Counted from the stretch's first letter, positions 1 through 7,013 are shown. The stretch: 10,935 bases of DNA from CAYMJV01 sp964390545 (GCA_964390545.1 CAYMJV010000082.1:1-10935); one strand, 5' to 3'. Numbers and translations: made by a program. Notes: generated by a model not told the origin, from the letters alone.

Positions 1-385
1 GTCACTTTGAGGCATGGAACCAACTCGTCTACAATTTATTGGCCTTACCATTTGGAATTGCTCCTCTCAGTGTTAATTATAAGCATATGCTCATAACTTG
101 TCAAGGGCCGAATAATAAAATTATGAAAACCATCTTTTTATTCAAAAAGTTGGTTAGCGAATCAAAGCCCTGAGGGTGATTTTGACATAATAAGTGAACA
201 TTTGGGTAATTGATCTCTATTTGAAAGATAGCATTTGAGGAAAAATTTAAAACCAACGAGTACGGGAAGGAGTCAACACTAAACTTGACAGTGCCTGCAA
301 GGTCAAATTCTGACATTCACATTTTTTTATTAGATGGATTTAAATTATTCTTAAGGCGAGACTTATTCTTTTTCTTAAAATATTT
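1..385. other. AT-rich stretch with no convincing gene
   Basis: This stretch is clearly richer in A and T than the rest of the window. On the plus strand the frame beginning at base 3 stays open to a TGA ending at 173 (first residues HFEAWNQLVYN), so it could be the 3' end of a gene entering from the left. On the minus strand a 71-codon frame (101-316) overlaps it. The two cannot both be coding, and neither has a recognisable motif or a good ribosome binding site. No clear hairpin followed by a T-run is seen downstream of the small gene that ends at 386. Confidence 0.4.
101..316 (-). CDS. Doubtful small hypothetical protein
   Basis: A 71-codon open frame begins MSEFDLAGTVKF and ends in a hydrophobic stretch (FIILLFGP). 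Its composition is protein-like, but the bases upstream of the ATG hold only an A/T-rich run with no purine-rich ribosome binding site. It also overlaps a competing open frame on the other strand. No family is recognised. It may be a chance frame in AT-rich DNA, and it is listed only because nothing else explains this stretch. Confidence 0.2.
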   Translation of the reverse strand: MSEFDLAGTVKFSVDSFPYSLVLNFSSNAIFQIEINYPNVHLLCQNHPQGFDSLTNFLNKKMVFIILLFGP

Positions 386-607
386 TTAATCGGATTGCTT
401 TTGCTCTTGCTGAATCATTCTTTTCTTCTGCGCTGCGCCCGAACCGCCCATGCTCGTGACCATATAATACAATCCAGCCAGGAAGAGACCAAGGAAGAGA
501 AGGATAAAAAACAGTTTCGGCTTTCGATACAAGAAGTAGAGGAGACCCAGCGCAAGAATGATTGCAATAACCGTATTGTTCTGAGCAAAAGAGATAATGC
601 TGTCCAT
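386..607 (-). CDS. Small two-helix membrane protein, unknown function
   Basis: The product is 73 residues with two hydrophobic segments, about 11-27 and 32-51, joined by a basic turn (YRKPK). A polar tail rich in K, Q and E follows (SMGGSGAAQKKRM onward). No signal peptidase site or known family motif is visible. The two helices with a positive turn suggest a hairpin in the inner membrane with the turn facing the cytoplasm. A GAGGA sequence lies three bases before the ATG, a short spacing, with AAGGA further upstream. The gene follows the moxR-DUF58-DUF4129 operon after a 116-bp gap and has its own extended -10 promoter in that gap, so it may be expressed independently. Function is unknown. 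I am fairly sure it is a gene, because the composition is coherent and promoter, ribosome site and start line up. Confidence 0.7.
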   Translation of the reverse strand: MDSIISFAQNNTVIAIILALGLLYFLYRKPKLFFILLFLGLFLAGLYYMVTSMGGSGAAQKKRMIQQEQKQSD

Positions 608-645
608 AAATCCTCAGAAATCCTTAAGCGTTTCCTGACGCGACT

Positions 646-654
646 ATTATACCA
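646..654 (-). promoter_or_regulatory. Extended -10 promoter of the small membrane gene
   Basis: Read on the minus strand this is TGGTATAAT, a perfect -10 hexamer (646-651) preceded by TG one base upstream. That is the extended -10 form, which can work without a good -35, and no good -35 is seen at 17-18 bp. Transcription would begin near 639, about 30 bases before the ATG at 607. Confidence 0.55.
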
Positions 655-723
655 TATCGTTTCAATTCGCGCCGCTCAAAAAAACACTGTGTGTAAAAAT
701 CTATCAGGCAAACAAAAGCTGTA

Positions 724-2142
724 TTATATGGCCTCGGAGGGGGAGGGCCGAAGAAACCAGCTCTTCAGCCGCGATGGCCAATGCATCGGGCTTCGCATTC
801 TGCGGAGTGCAAACCGAACCTGAGATAATTGTTTTTCACTAAGAGTGGTTTCTGCGTAAACCTCCTGATTGAAGGCCTCGATGATCGGTTCGACCTCTTT
901 TTTCACAGAAGGGAATCGATTCTTCAGGCGTAAACCGTACTCTATAGGGGTTTCGCTTAGAAAATGGGGGAGGCCACTGTGACGTCCCCAACGGAGAAGG
1001 GCAGCATAAAGTGGGACGGCGCCTTCATAGCCTTTAGCCCTGAGTCCTAGTCGTCTCCGCCAGGAAACCAGAAAGACTCGTAACCCGTCTATCCAGGATA
1101 AAATCGAACGCCATAAACCCTGTCTTTTCTGATGGACGGAAGTTCTTGAAAGGAGCCACCGGAGTAAATAGAAGAGCGCCACACAGCAGACAATGATCAA
1201 AATCAATCCTAATAGACTCCCGAAAGTCCAAACCAATATTTTTTCAAAAAGTTCCGTCCACCAACTGCTTTCGCCCGGGGAAGCTAAGTCTCCCACGCCT
1301 CCCTTTGTTGGAGGGGACGGCATTTCCGGCCGGATGGCTCCATGCATAAATATAAAACGTAAAATACTGACTAAAACAGGCCCTAAGGGTTTGGCTGCAG
1401 TTTTAAGTATGCCATACCCCGTCTCGGCAGCTAGGGTCAGGTAAGGCAAAAAAAACAAAACCAGGCCTGTGCCGAACAGAACAACGACCACAGTAAAACT
1501 TAATATCACCCCGATCCCTCGATAGCCAGGCAGAAAATCCCTTTGAGCAGTGGTCTGATTCCGAACCAGGCCAATAGCCAACAAACTAAAAATAAAAAAT
1601 GGAAAGAACAAAAGTTGGGAAATAGGATCCTCTATCTTGATTCCTCCCTTGTACAGCACGAGAAATTTTGTCAGAAAGAGAAGACCGAAGGCCGCGATGC
1701 CCAGATCGAAGCGGGTACAAAGAGTAGAGTAAGCCGTTGACCTCCTGGCAAAAGTCACGCCTCCGGCCCAAAACATGAGGAGCAAGAAGAGAACGAGAAT
1801 AAGAGTAAGCCATTCCAGGGGACTTCTCGGGGTGTTGAAGAATTCTATGAGCCAGGTTTGACTTACGATAGCGTGTGACCAGGAGTTCAAGACATAAACC
1901 ATTCTTAAGGCGGCAAGCACAAAACCAAATACCTGTATGCCTGCTATATAAACAACCCGCCATCCTTTTCCCTTGGAAAGAAGAGTGATCGCTGCCGCCA
2001 ATACAAATGTAGCGATTGCTTCCAGAAAAGGAAAAGGCTGATGCAGAATTGAAGTTGTGAGAAAAGTAGCCCAGGCATAACGCCAGCTCAGTTCCATGCC
2101 CACCATGGCGAGAAATAGGAGAGCCCCTTTTCCCCTTTTCAT
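724..2142 (-). CDS. DUF4129-domain multi-spanning membrane protein
   Basis: The product is 472 residues. Seven hydrophobic segments lie in the first 240 residues (about 7-27, 38-56, 62-82, 111-128, 147-165, 175-193, 208-236). A loop of about 65 residues, one more helix (about 304-330) and a basic cytoplasmic C-terminal part follow. Residues 375-450 resemble DUF4129, with YAALLRW, then ETPIEYGLRL and a final arginine-rich helix (RFALRRMR). This domain is usually the tail of TgpA-like membrane transglutaminases encoded beside MoxR and DUF58 genes. Here no transglutaminase core (Cys-His-Asp) is present, and its expected place between the last two helices holds only a short linker that includes PSPPTKGGVGD. 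The ATG overlaps the stop of the DUF58 gene by 4 bp and is preceded by GGAAGGA, so translation is probably coupled. A role in the cell envelope with the MoxR ATPase is inferred from family context. The exact function is unknown. Confidence 0.85.
   Translation of the reverse strand: MKRGKGALLFLAMVGMELSWRYAWATFLTTSILHQPFPFLEAIATFVLAAAITLLSKGKGWRVVYIAGIQVFGFVLAALRMVYVLNSWSHAIVSQTWLIEFFNTPRSPLEWLTLILVLFLLLMFWAGGVTFARRSTAYSTLCTRFDLGIAAFGLLFLTKFLVLYKGGIKIEDPISQLLFFPFFIFSLLAIGLVRNQTTAQRDFLPGYRGIGVILSFTVVVVLFGTGLVLFFLPYLTLAAETGYGILKTAAKPLGPVLVSILRFIFMHGAIRPEMPSPPTKGGVGDLASPGESSWWTELFEKILVWTFGSLLGLILIIVCCVALFYLLRWLLSRTSVHQKRQGLWRSILSWIDGLRVFLVSWRRRLGLRAKGYEGAVPLYAALLRWGRHSGLPHFLSETPIEYGLRLKNRFPSVKKEVEPIIEAFNQEVYAETTLSEKQLSQVRFALRRMRSPMHWPSRLKSWFLRPSPSEAI
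1273..1320 (-). repeat. GC-rich palindromic segment inside the DUF4129 gene
   Basis: Within codons 275-290 the DNA carries CCTCC (1298-1302) and GGAGG (1310-1314) around a short T-rich loop, flanked by further C and G runs. It encodes PSPPTKGGVGDLASPG, unlike the hydrophobic sequence on either side. It resembles the GC-rich extragenic palindrome at 10329-10375 in style but not in exact sequence. I infer that an intergenic-type palindromic element was inserted in frame. A natural proline-glycine linker is the alternative. Confidence 0.35.
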
Positions 2143-3341
2143 ATCCTTCCACTTTCTTTGATAGCGATATCATTGGCACAATTAATCTTATGCCAAACCT
2201 TAGAACGATCTTCCCTCGAGGTAAACCGAGGCTGGCACACAAAGAACATCACAGGTGTTTTGCGGTGCCTAAAGTATTGCTCTGCAGCCAAGACTGTCCC
2301 ATCCTCTTGGTACGAAAAGTGAATACAGCTCATGCCCCAATGGGCTTCTAACCCACGGCGTAGTGTGTCAATGAGATCCCCTTTGGATTCCATCTGAAGC
2401 CTGGCCAGAACCTCCAGAATAGCAGGCAACTGCTGGCGATTTCTTGCAATAGGCACAATGGCTGGACCTCCTCCAACAAGAGCACCGTTCGTCACCAATC
2501 CTAAGGCGTAGCGCCGTTTGTCCATCCGCACAGCCAGAGATGCCACTATTTCAAGGGTGTTTTCGAATTCTTGCTCCGCCTTAAGATTCGCAAATTGACC
2601 CACATCAACGACGAGCAAAACCTTTTCCTGTTCCGTGGGCTCAAAAACCTTCTCCTGCAACCGGTGGTGACGTGCGCTTGCTTTCCAGTGGATATATTTG
2701 GCTGGCTGTCCATGTTGGTAATCTCTGGTGCCGAGGATGTAGATTGGGTCCTTCACCGGGCTCTTCCCCCCGGGAACACCAAAGAAATCCCGCCTGGGCA
2801 AAGGAAAGGATTTCAGCGGGACAATTCTTGGATAGACAATGATCTGATGAAACACTTCCTCCCTTTTCTCCCTGGAGAAGAAAGCGAACAGATCACCCGC
2901 CATGATATGGGGTGGTCCTATTTGATGAACCCCTCTCCGTTCAGCAGTGAACTCCCACTCGAAATATGCCCTTTGGTACCACAACAGGCTCTCTTCCTTT
3001 ATGAATGTTGTTTCACCAGACGAAGGATAGATCGGGCCGGTGACAGGGACTTGCACCTGGAGCCAGACTGGAAGGAACTTCCTATTTTCTGCGTTTATTC
3101 TTAGAGTGAGCTTTTCGCCTGGGAAGACCTTCTGTTTGTTAATAGCTGAGTGAGTTTTTATTCCGGAAAGGCTTATCCTGGCCCACAGTTTCGCACCGAA
3201 GACCAACCCTAAAACAAGGAGAGACAGAACAATGAGATCCCTCTGGCCATGTAATAAGGCTATAAAAAGAAGCAGTCCCACAAAAAACTGCATCAACGGG
3301 ACAACAAAAATCGTTGGGACGCCGCGATCTCGTTCTTCCAT
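2139..3341 (-). CDS. DUF58 domain protein, membrane anchored
   Basis: The product is 400 residues. Two adjacent hydrophobic segments (about 9-31 and 35-53) anchor it, and a soluble beta-rich region follows (about 60-190). The DUF58 signature lies at about 204-237: GTRDYQHGQPAKYIHWKASA, followed by the KVFEPTE element. The next part starts like a von Willebrand A fold (LLVVDVG, 242-248). The metal-site DxSxS motif is degenerate here (DVGQF), so metal binding through this motif is doubtful. DUF58 proteins are normally encoded with a MoxR AAA+ ATPase that is thought to act on them as a chaperone. That matches the moxR gene only 2 bp upstream, and the DUF4129 gene overlaps the end by 4 bp. The substrate or complex in this organism cannot be read from the sequence. 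Confidence 0.9.
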   Translation of the reverse strand: MEERDRGVPTIFVVPLMQFFVGLLLFIALLHGQRDLIVLSLLVLGLVFGAKLWARISLSGIKTHSAINKQKVFPGEKLTLRINAENRKFLPVWLQVQVPVTGPIYPSSGETTFIKEESLLWYQRAYFEWEFTAERRGVHQIGPPHIMAGDLFAFFSREKREEVFHQIIVYPRIVPLKSFPLPRRDFFGVPGGKSPVKDPIYILGTRDYQHGQPAKYIHWKASARHHRLQEKVFEPTEQEKVLLVVDVGQFANLKAEQEFENTLEIVASLAVRMDKRRYALGLVTNGALVGGGPAIVPIARNRQQLPAILEVLARLQMESKGDLIDTLRRGLEAHWGMSCIHFSYQEDGTVLAAEQYFRHRKTPVMFFVCQPRFTSREDRSKVWHKINCANDIAIKESGRI

Positions 3342-3343
3342 TC

Positions 3344-4282
3344 TTATTCAGTAGGAACAGGTACCGGTATCTGATGGAGGATCTCTTCCAAGAATTGTTC
3401 TGAAGTTTCTCCTCGCAGACGTTCTTCTTCCTTGACAATTAGCCGGTGAGCAAGAACGGGGATGACCAAAGATTTGATATCATCGGGGAGCACGTATTCC
3501 CGCTCCCGGAGTGCTGCCAGCGCCTGGCCGGCGCGCATTAAGCCGAGGGAGCCTCGTGGGCTGGCCCCGAGACGTAGGGAGGGGTGACTGCGGGTCGCTC
3601 TCACAATGTTTGTAATGTATTCTTTAACAGGACGAGAAAGATGGATTCTTTTTCGGGAATGCTGCAACTCAACAAGCTCTCCAGGATTTGCTACAGCCCC
3701 TAACTCGATCAAAGGATCTTTTTCTTGGAAGCGTTCTAGGATTGCAATCTCTTCATCTTTTTCAGGATACCCTAAACGTACTTTGAGGAGAAACCGGTCA
3801 AGCTGTGCTTCAGGTAGAGGAAATGTCCCTTCCAGTTCAATTGGATTCTGGGTCGCCATGACAAAAAAAGGATGGGGCAGGGGATAGGTCTTCCCATCTA
3901 CCGTGACTTGACGTTCTTCCATGCTTTCTAAAAGACTGGATTGAGTGCGGGGAATCGTGCGGTTAATCTCATCAGCCAGTAAAATATTCGTCATCACCGG
4001 TCCAGACTGGAAAGTAAATTGCCCCGTTTGCTGATTGTAGACGTTAAAACCCGTGATATCCGCGGGCAATAGGTCTGGTGTGAATTGGACCCTTCTAAAA
4101 GATCCGGCAATACTCTTAGCAAGAGATTTGGCTAACAGTGTTTTCCCTAATCCTGGAATGTCCTCAATCAGAACATGACCATCTGAAAGGATAGCGACCA
4201 GAAGGAGCTCAATAGATTGTTGTTTGCCCACCATCACGTGGGAGATGTTTTCGACAATTTTTTGACAGAGACTGAAATTCAA
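3344..4282 (-). CDS. MoxR family AAA+ ATPase
   Basis: The product is 312 residues, normal for the family. Visible motifs are Walker A (IPGLGKT, 42-48), Walker B (LLADEIN, 101-107), sensor 1 (ATQNP, 143-147, with N146), the arginine-finger region (EAQLDRF, 158-164) and sensor 2 (GASPRG, 239-244). The typical EGTFPLPEAQLDRF stretch places it firmly in the MoxR group. MoxR proteins use ATP to mature or remodel partner proteins that often carry von Willebrand A domains. The partner here is probably the DUF58 protein encoded 2 bp downstream. The start is TTG at 4282. It sits six bases after a strong GGAGGG, whereas the nearest in-frame ATG (codon 17) has no ribosome site and would leave only about 25 residues before Walker A. 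No strong promoter is seen upstream. A possible TAAAAT -10 lies in the divergent region shared with the threonine genes. The symbol moxR would be generic only. Confidence 0.93.
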   Translation of the reverse strand: MNFSLCQKIVENISHVMVGKQQSIELLLVAILSDGHVLIEDIPGLGKTLLAKSLAKSIAGSFRRVQFTPDLLPADITGFNVYNQQTGQFTFQSGPVMTNILLADEINRTIPRTQSSLLESMEERQVTVDGKTYPLPHPFFVMATQNPIELEGTFPLPEAQLDRFLLKVRLGYPEKDEEIAILERFQEKDPLIELGAVANPGELVELQHSRKRIHLSRPVKEYITNIVRATRSHPSLRLGASPRGSLGLMRAGQALAALREREYVLPDDIKSLVIPVLAHRLIVKEEERLRGETSEQFLEEILHQIPVPVPTE

Positions 4283-4288
4283 GATAAT

Positions 4289-4294
4289 CCCTCC
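4289..4294 (-). promoter_or_regulatory. Ribosome binding site fixing a TTG start
   Basis: On the minus strand this reads GGAGGG, six bases before TTG at 4282. It is among the strongest Shine-Dalgarno matches in the window. It is the reason for choosing the TTG codon as the start of the MoxR ATPase. Confidence 0.75.
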
Positions 4295-4380
4295 AGAAAG
4301 GGTTGACTTAATCTGCGCTGAAAGAAATGTGCTACTTATCTAATTGCCAAATAACATAACATTTTAATTTTGTAAAGAAA

Positions 4381-4427
4381 TGACTGGAACGTGCCCAGTT
4401 CTGCTTCAGCAGGATAAGCGATGGCGC
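4381..4427 (+). repeat. Nested-hairpin repeat, copy A
   Basis: This copy starts TGACTGGAACGTGCCC, identical over 16 bases to copy B, and shares the 11-base core (4386-4396) with copy C. An inner hairpin follows: TTCTGC (4399-4404), loop TTCA, GCAGGA (4409-4414), with one G-T pair. An outer stem pairs GTGCC (4391-4395) with GGCGC (4423-4427). It lies in the divergent region between moxR and the threonine dehydrogenase gene, upstream of the latter's promoter. It is therefore not in that gene's main transcript. Confidence 0.6.
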
Positions 4428-4471
4428 AGCTTTCCATTGTAGAAAAAAGAGGAAAGAGGCGGAATGTGAAA

Positions 4472-4499
4472 TTGACAACGGAGGTTGATTGGGTATAAT
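4472..4499 (+). promoter_or_regulatory. Consensus sigma-70 promoter for the threonine operon
   Basis: A perfect -35 (TTGACA, 4472-4477) and a perfect -10 (TATAAT, 4494-4499) are separated by 16 bp, one short of the optimum. Transcription would start near 4506, giving a leader of about 50 bases before the ATG at 4556. No obvious operator palindrome overlaps it. Strong, possibly constitutive expression is inferred. Confidence 0.8.
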
Positions 4500-4555
4500 G
4501 CTTTCAAAAAGGCATCCCATTGGTTGTGTCTGAATCGAGAGAAGGGAAAAGGGCA

Positions 4556-5518
4556 ATGAAAAATATTCTTGTCATTGGAGCAGCAGGTCAGATCGGTTCC
4601 GAGTTAACCCTGGAGCTGCGCAAGCGATATGGTCCTACCCACGTCGTCGCAGGAATTCATAAGACCCGTCCCACAAGGGAGTTGCTTGAGTCGGGCCCCG
4701 CAGAAATGCTTGACGTCACGGACAAAGAGCAGCTCTCTTCAGTCATCCGGAAACATGAGATTGATACGGTTTACAACCTGGCAGCAATCCTTTCGGTTGT
4801 TGGGGAGACGAAGCCCCTGGAAGCCTGGCACATTGGTATCCATGGCCTTTTAAGCGTCTTGGAGGTTTCTCGTGAATACCGGTGTGCGGTTTTCACGCCA
4901 AGTTCTATCGGCGCTTTCGGAGCCTCATCTCCCTTGGATAACACCCCGCAGGATACGATCCAGAGGCCTCAGACGATTTACGGGATTACAAAAGTTACCG
5001 GTGAGCTATTGAGTGATTATTATTTCAAACGATTTGGTGTGGACACCCGAAGCGTCCGCTATCCAGGAATTATCTCGAATGTGACACTTCCAGGGGGTGG
5101 AACAACGGATTACGCTGTCGAAATCTTTTATGCGGCAGTGAGAGAGAACAATTATACCTGCCCCATAGGCCCAAGAACATTTCTTGACATGATGTATATG
5201 CCCGATGCCCTTGAGGCGGCCATCCAATTGATGGAGGTGGATCCTTCCAAATTGAAACATCGGAACTCGTTTAACGTTACGGCGATGAGTTTTTGTCCCG
5301 AAATGATTGCAGCAGAAATTGAAAGTCATCTTCCTGGTTTTGTGATCAGTTACAAAATCGATCCGATTAAGCAAACCATTGCTGACTCATGGCCAAACAA
5401 GATGGATGATTCTTGCGCGAGGGAGGAGTGGGGCTGGAATCCAAAATATGACCTAGCCATGACGACCGAAGATATGTTGAGGGTCATCAAGAAAAAACAC
5501 GAATTGGGATTAATTTAA
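4556..5518 (+). CDS. tdh: L-threonine 3-dehydrogenase, SDR type
   Basis: This cytoplasmic enzyme oxidises L-threonine with NAD+ to 2-amino-3-ketobutyrate. The product is 320 residues. The N-terminal Rossmann motif is GAAGQIG (8-14). The catalytic serine lies in TPSSIGAFG (114-122) and the YxxxK pair in YGITK (142-146). The stretches GGGTTDYAVEIFY (180-192) and WPNKMDDSCAREEWGW (279-294) are typical of the short-chain, epimerase-like threonine dehydrogenases and not of the zinc-dependent enzyme of E. coli. The ATG at 4556 is chosen over an upstream TTG (4520) because it begins directly with the Rossmann strand and follows a GAGAAGGGA-type ribosome site. The kbl gene starts 13 bp after the stop and uses the unstable product, so the pair forms a threonine degradation operon behind a consensus promoter. 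Other NAD-dependent sugar epimerases are the alternative, but the kbl neighbour and motifs make this unlikely. Confidence 0.92.
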   Translation: MKNILVIGAAGQIGSELTLELRKRYGPTHVVAGIHKTRPTRELLESGPAEMLDVTDKEQLSSVIRKHEIDTVYNLAAILSVVGETKPLEAWHIGIHGLLSVLEVSREYRCAVFTPSSIGAFGASSPLDNTPQDTIQRPQTIYGITKVTGELLSDYYFKRFGVDTRSVRYPGIISNVTLPGGGTTDYAVEIFYAAVRENNYTCPIGPRTFLDMMYMPDALEAAIQLMEVDPSKLKHRNSFNVTAMSFCPEMIAAEIESHLPGFVISYKIDPIKQTIADSWPNKMDDSCAREEWGWNPKYDLAMTTEDMLRVIKKKHELGLI

Positions 5519-5531
5519 GGAGGGTATTTTC

Positions 5532-6731
5532 ATGTCCGGAAAGATACCAGAAAAAATCATGAAGGAGCTCGACGACATTAGAGAGGCAGGCCTGTACAAA
5601 GAGGAGCGTATCATCCTGACCCCGCAATCGGCTCACATAAGAGTCAAGCAGGGGAAAATGATTAATTTTTGTGCGAACAACTATTTGGGCTTGGCCAGTG
5701 ACCCAAGCGTGGTGAGGGCAGCTTACGAGGGTCTGGAAAAATACGGATTTGGGATGGCCAGCGTTCGTTTCATCTGCGGGACGCTCGATATTCACAAAGA
5801 ACTTGAGTCGAAAATCGCAGAGTTTCTCGGAATGGAGGATGCGATTCTCTATTCTTCCTGTTTCGATGCCAACGGGGGACTTTTTGAAACTCTTTTGGAG
5901 GAAGAAGACGCCATCATCTCTGATGCACTGAATCATGCATCCATTATCGACGGGGTAAGGCTCTGCAGGGCCAAAAGGTATCGATACAGGAATAATGATA
6001 TGAATGACCTTGAGGCTCAACTTCAACAGGCCGATCGAGAGGGTGCTCGCACAAAAATGATTGCTACGGATGGTGTTTTCTCCATGGACGGGATTATTGC
6101 CAACCTGAAAGAGATCTGTTATCTCGCCGGGAAATATGGAGCATTGGTGATGGTGGACGATTCCCATGCAACAGGGTTTGTGGGAAAAACGGGAAGGGGC
6201 TCTCACGAATACAATGGAGTGTTTGGGCGTGTCGATATTATCACCTCAACTTTCGGGAAGGCGATGGGGGGTGCTTCTGGAGGATTTACAGCAGCCCGTA
6301 GGGAAATCGTCGAGTTGTTGCGCCAGCGGAGCCGTCCCTATTTATTCAGCAATACCCTTGCTCCGGTCATTGTCTATACCACTTTGAAAGTGCTGGAGGT
6401 TCTTAGTGGGAGCACAGAGTTGAGAGACCGACTTGAAGACAATTGTGTTCTATTTAGGAAAGAAATCGAGAAAGCAGGATTTAGAACGGTTGGCGCCGGC
6501 CATCCCATTATCCCCATCATGCTTGGAGATGCTAAACTAGCTGCAGACATTGCACGGGACATGTTGGACGAGGGGGTTTATGTGATTGGTTTTAGCTACC
6601 CTGTCGTTCCCAAAGGGCAAGCGAGAATTCGAACTCAAATGAGTGCGGCTCACAGTACCAGCGATATCACTCAAGCGATTCAGGGCTTCAAAAAAGTGGG
6701 GCGCAAGTACAATGTGATTAGCGGACAATGA
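5532..6731 (+). CDS. kbl: 2-amino-3-ketobutyrate CoA ligase (glycine C-acetyltransferase)
   Basis: This PLP enzyme cleaves 2-amino-3-ketobutyrate with CoA into glycine and acetyl-CoA. The product is 399 residues, matching the usual length of about 398. The PLP lysine is K243 in STFGKAMGGASGG. The cofactor-binding aspartate and histidine lie in VDDSHATGF (208-216), and another conserved histidine lies in LNHASIIDG (133-141). The stretches RQRSRPYLFSN (264-274) and VVPKGQARIRTQMSAAH (358-374) are almost exactly those of E. coli Kbl. They separate it from the related BioF, HemA and serine palmitoyltransferase enzymes. A strong GGAGGG (5519-5524) directly after the tdh stop drives translation from ATG 5532. 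It is the second and last gene of the threonine operon. No clear terminator follows within the next 130 bases. Confidence 0.96.
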   Translation: MSGKIPEKIMKELDDIREAGLYKEERIILTPQSAHIRVKQGKMINFCANNYLGLASDPSVVRAAYEGLEKYGFGMASVRFICGTLDIHKELESKIAEFLGMEDAILYSSCFDANGGLFETLLEEEDAIISDALNHASIIDGVRLCRAKRYRYRNNDMNDLEAQLQQADREGARTKMIATDGVFSMDGIIANLKEICYLAGKYGALVMVDDSHATGFVGKTGRGSHEYNGVFGRVDIITSTFGKAMGGASGGFTAARREIVELLRQRSRPYLFSNTLAPVIVYTTLKVLEVLSGSTELRDRLEDNCVLFRKEIEKAGFRTVGAGHPIIPIMLGDAKLAADIARDMLDEGVYVIGFSYPVVPKGQARIRTQMSAAHSTSDITQAIQGFKKVGRKYNVISGQ

Positions 6732-6869
6732 TTTTACCAATGATGAACGGACAGGGTTAGTTTGAAGTCTAGCACGATTTCGTTTGAACCTATCACTTGC
6801 TCGGGGCACCAACCATCCGTGGCAGAACTAAAGACACCACCGATCACCGGGGGGACAAAAGCCTCGAGA

Positions 6870-6921
6870 TGACTGGAACGTGCCCCGTAAGTCCCGCCTT
6901 GCAGGCGGGGTCAAGGGGCGC
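6870..6921 (+). repeat. Nested-hairpin repeat, copy B
   Basis: This copy starts with the same 16 bases as copy A (TGACTGGAACGTGCCC, 6870-6885). The inner hairpin is CCCGCC (6893-6898), loop TTGCA, GGCGGG (6904-6909). The outer stem pairs GTGCCCC (6880-6886) with GGGGCGC (6915-6921), with one G-T wobble. Both stems differ in sequence from copy A yet still pair. It lies between kbl and the acyl-CoA ligase gene, in the same orientation as both. A TATAAA follows at 6924-6929, but a convincing -35 is not seen. Confidence 0.65.
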
Positions 6922-6946
6922 AATATAAAATGAAATTACCTTTCCG

Positions 6947-6997
6947 GGAAGCCCCGCCGTGCCTGCCCCGTCTTAACGGGGTGGGCAGGGGGCTTCC
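6947..6997 (+). repeat. Long bulged hairpin before the acyl-CoA ligase gene
   Basis: GGAAGCCC (6947-6954) pairs with GGGCTTCC (6990-6997). Inside it CCTG pairs with CAGG, and at the tip CCCCGT (6966-6971) pairs with ACGGGG (6976-6981) around loop CTTA. In all about 18 base pairs form with two bulges. It ends only a few bases before the ribosome site of the ligase gene. The T-run after it is only three bases, so a standard terminator is doubtful. A kbl terminator, a leader structure or another extragenic palindrome are all possible. Confidence 0.55.
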
Positions 6998-7013
6998 TTT
7001 CAGGTGAGGGAAG

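Noticed and set aside
3..173. Open plus-strand frame at the left edge, possibly the end of a gene
   Set aside because: It is 56 codons in AT-rich DNA without a recognisable motif, and it overlaps another open frame on the minus strand. It cannot be judged without the sequence to the left.
666..690. Possible terminator after the DUF4129 gene (ACAC/GTGT followed by seven T on the minus strand)
   Set aside because: The stem would be only about four pairs with a one-base loop, too weak for an intrinsic terminator.
395..823. 142-codon plus-strand frame
   Set aside because: It runs antisense across the small membrane gene, its promoter and the end of the DUF4129 gene. Its sequence is not like any known protein.
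5487..6206. 239-codon minus-strand frame under kbl
   Set aside because: It is a shadow of the well-supported kbl gene. The protein has no known motif and an odd composition rich in His, Ile and Cys.
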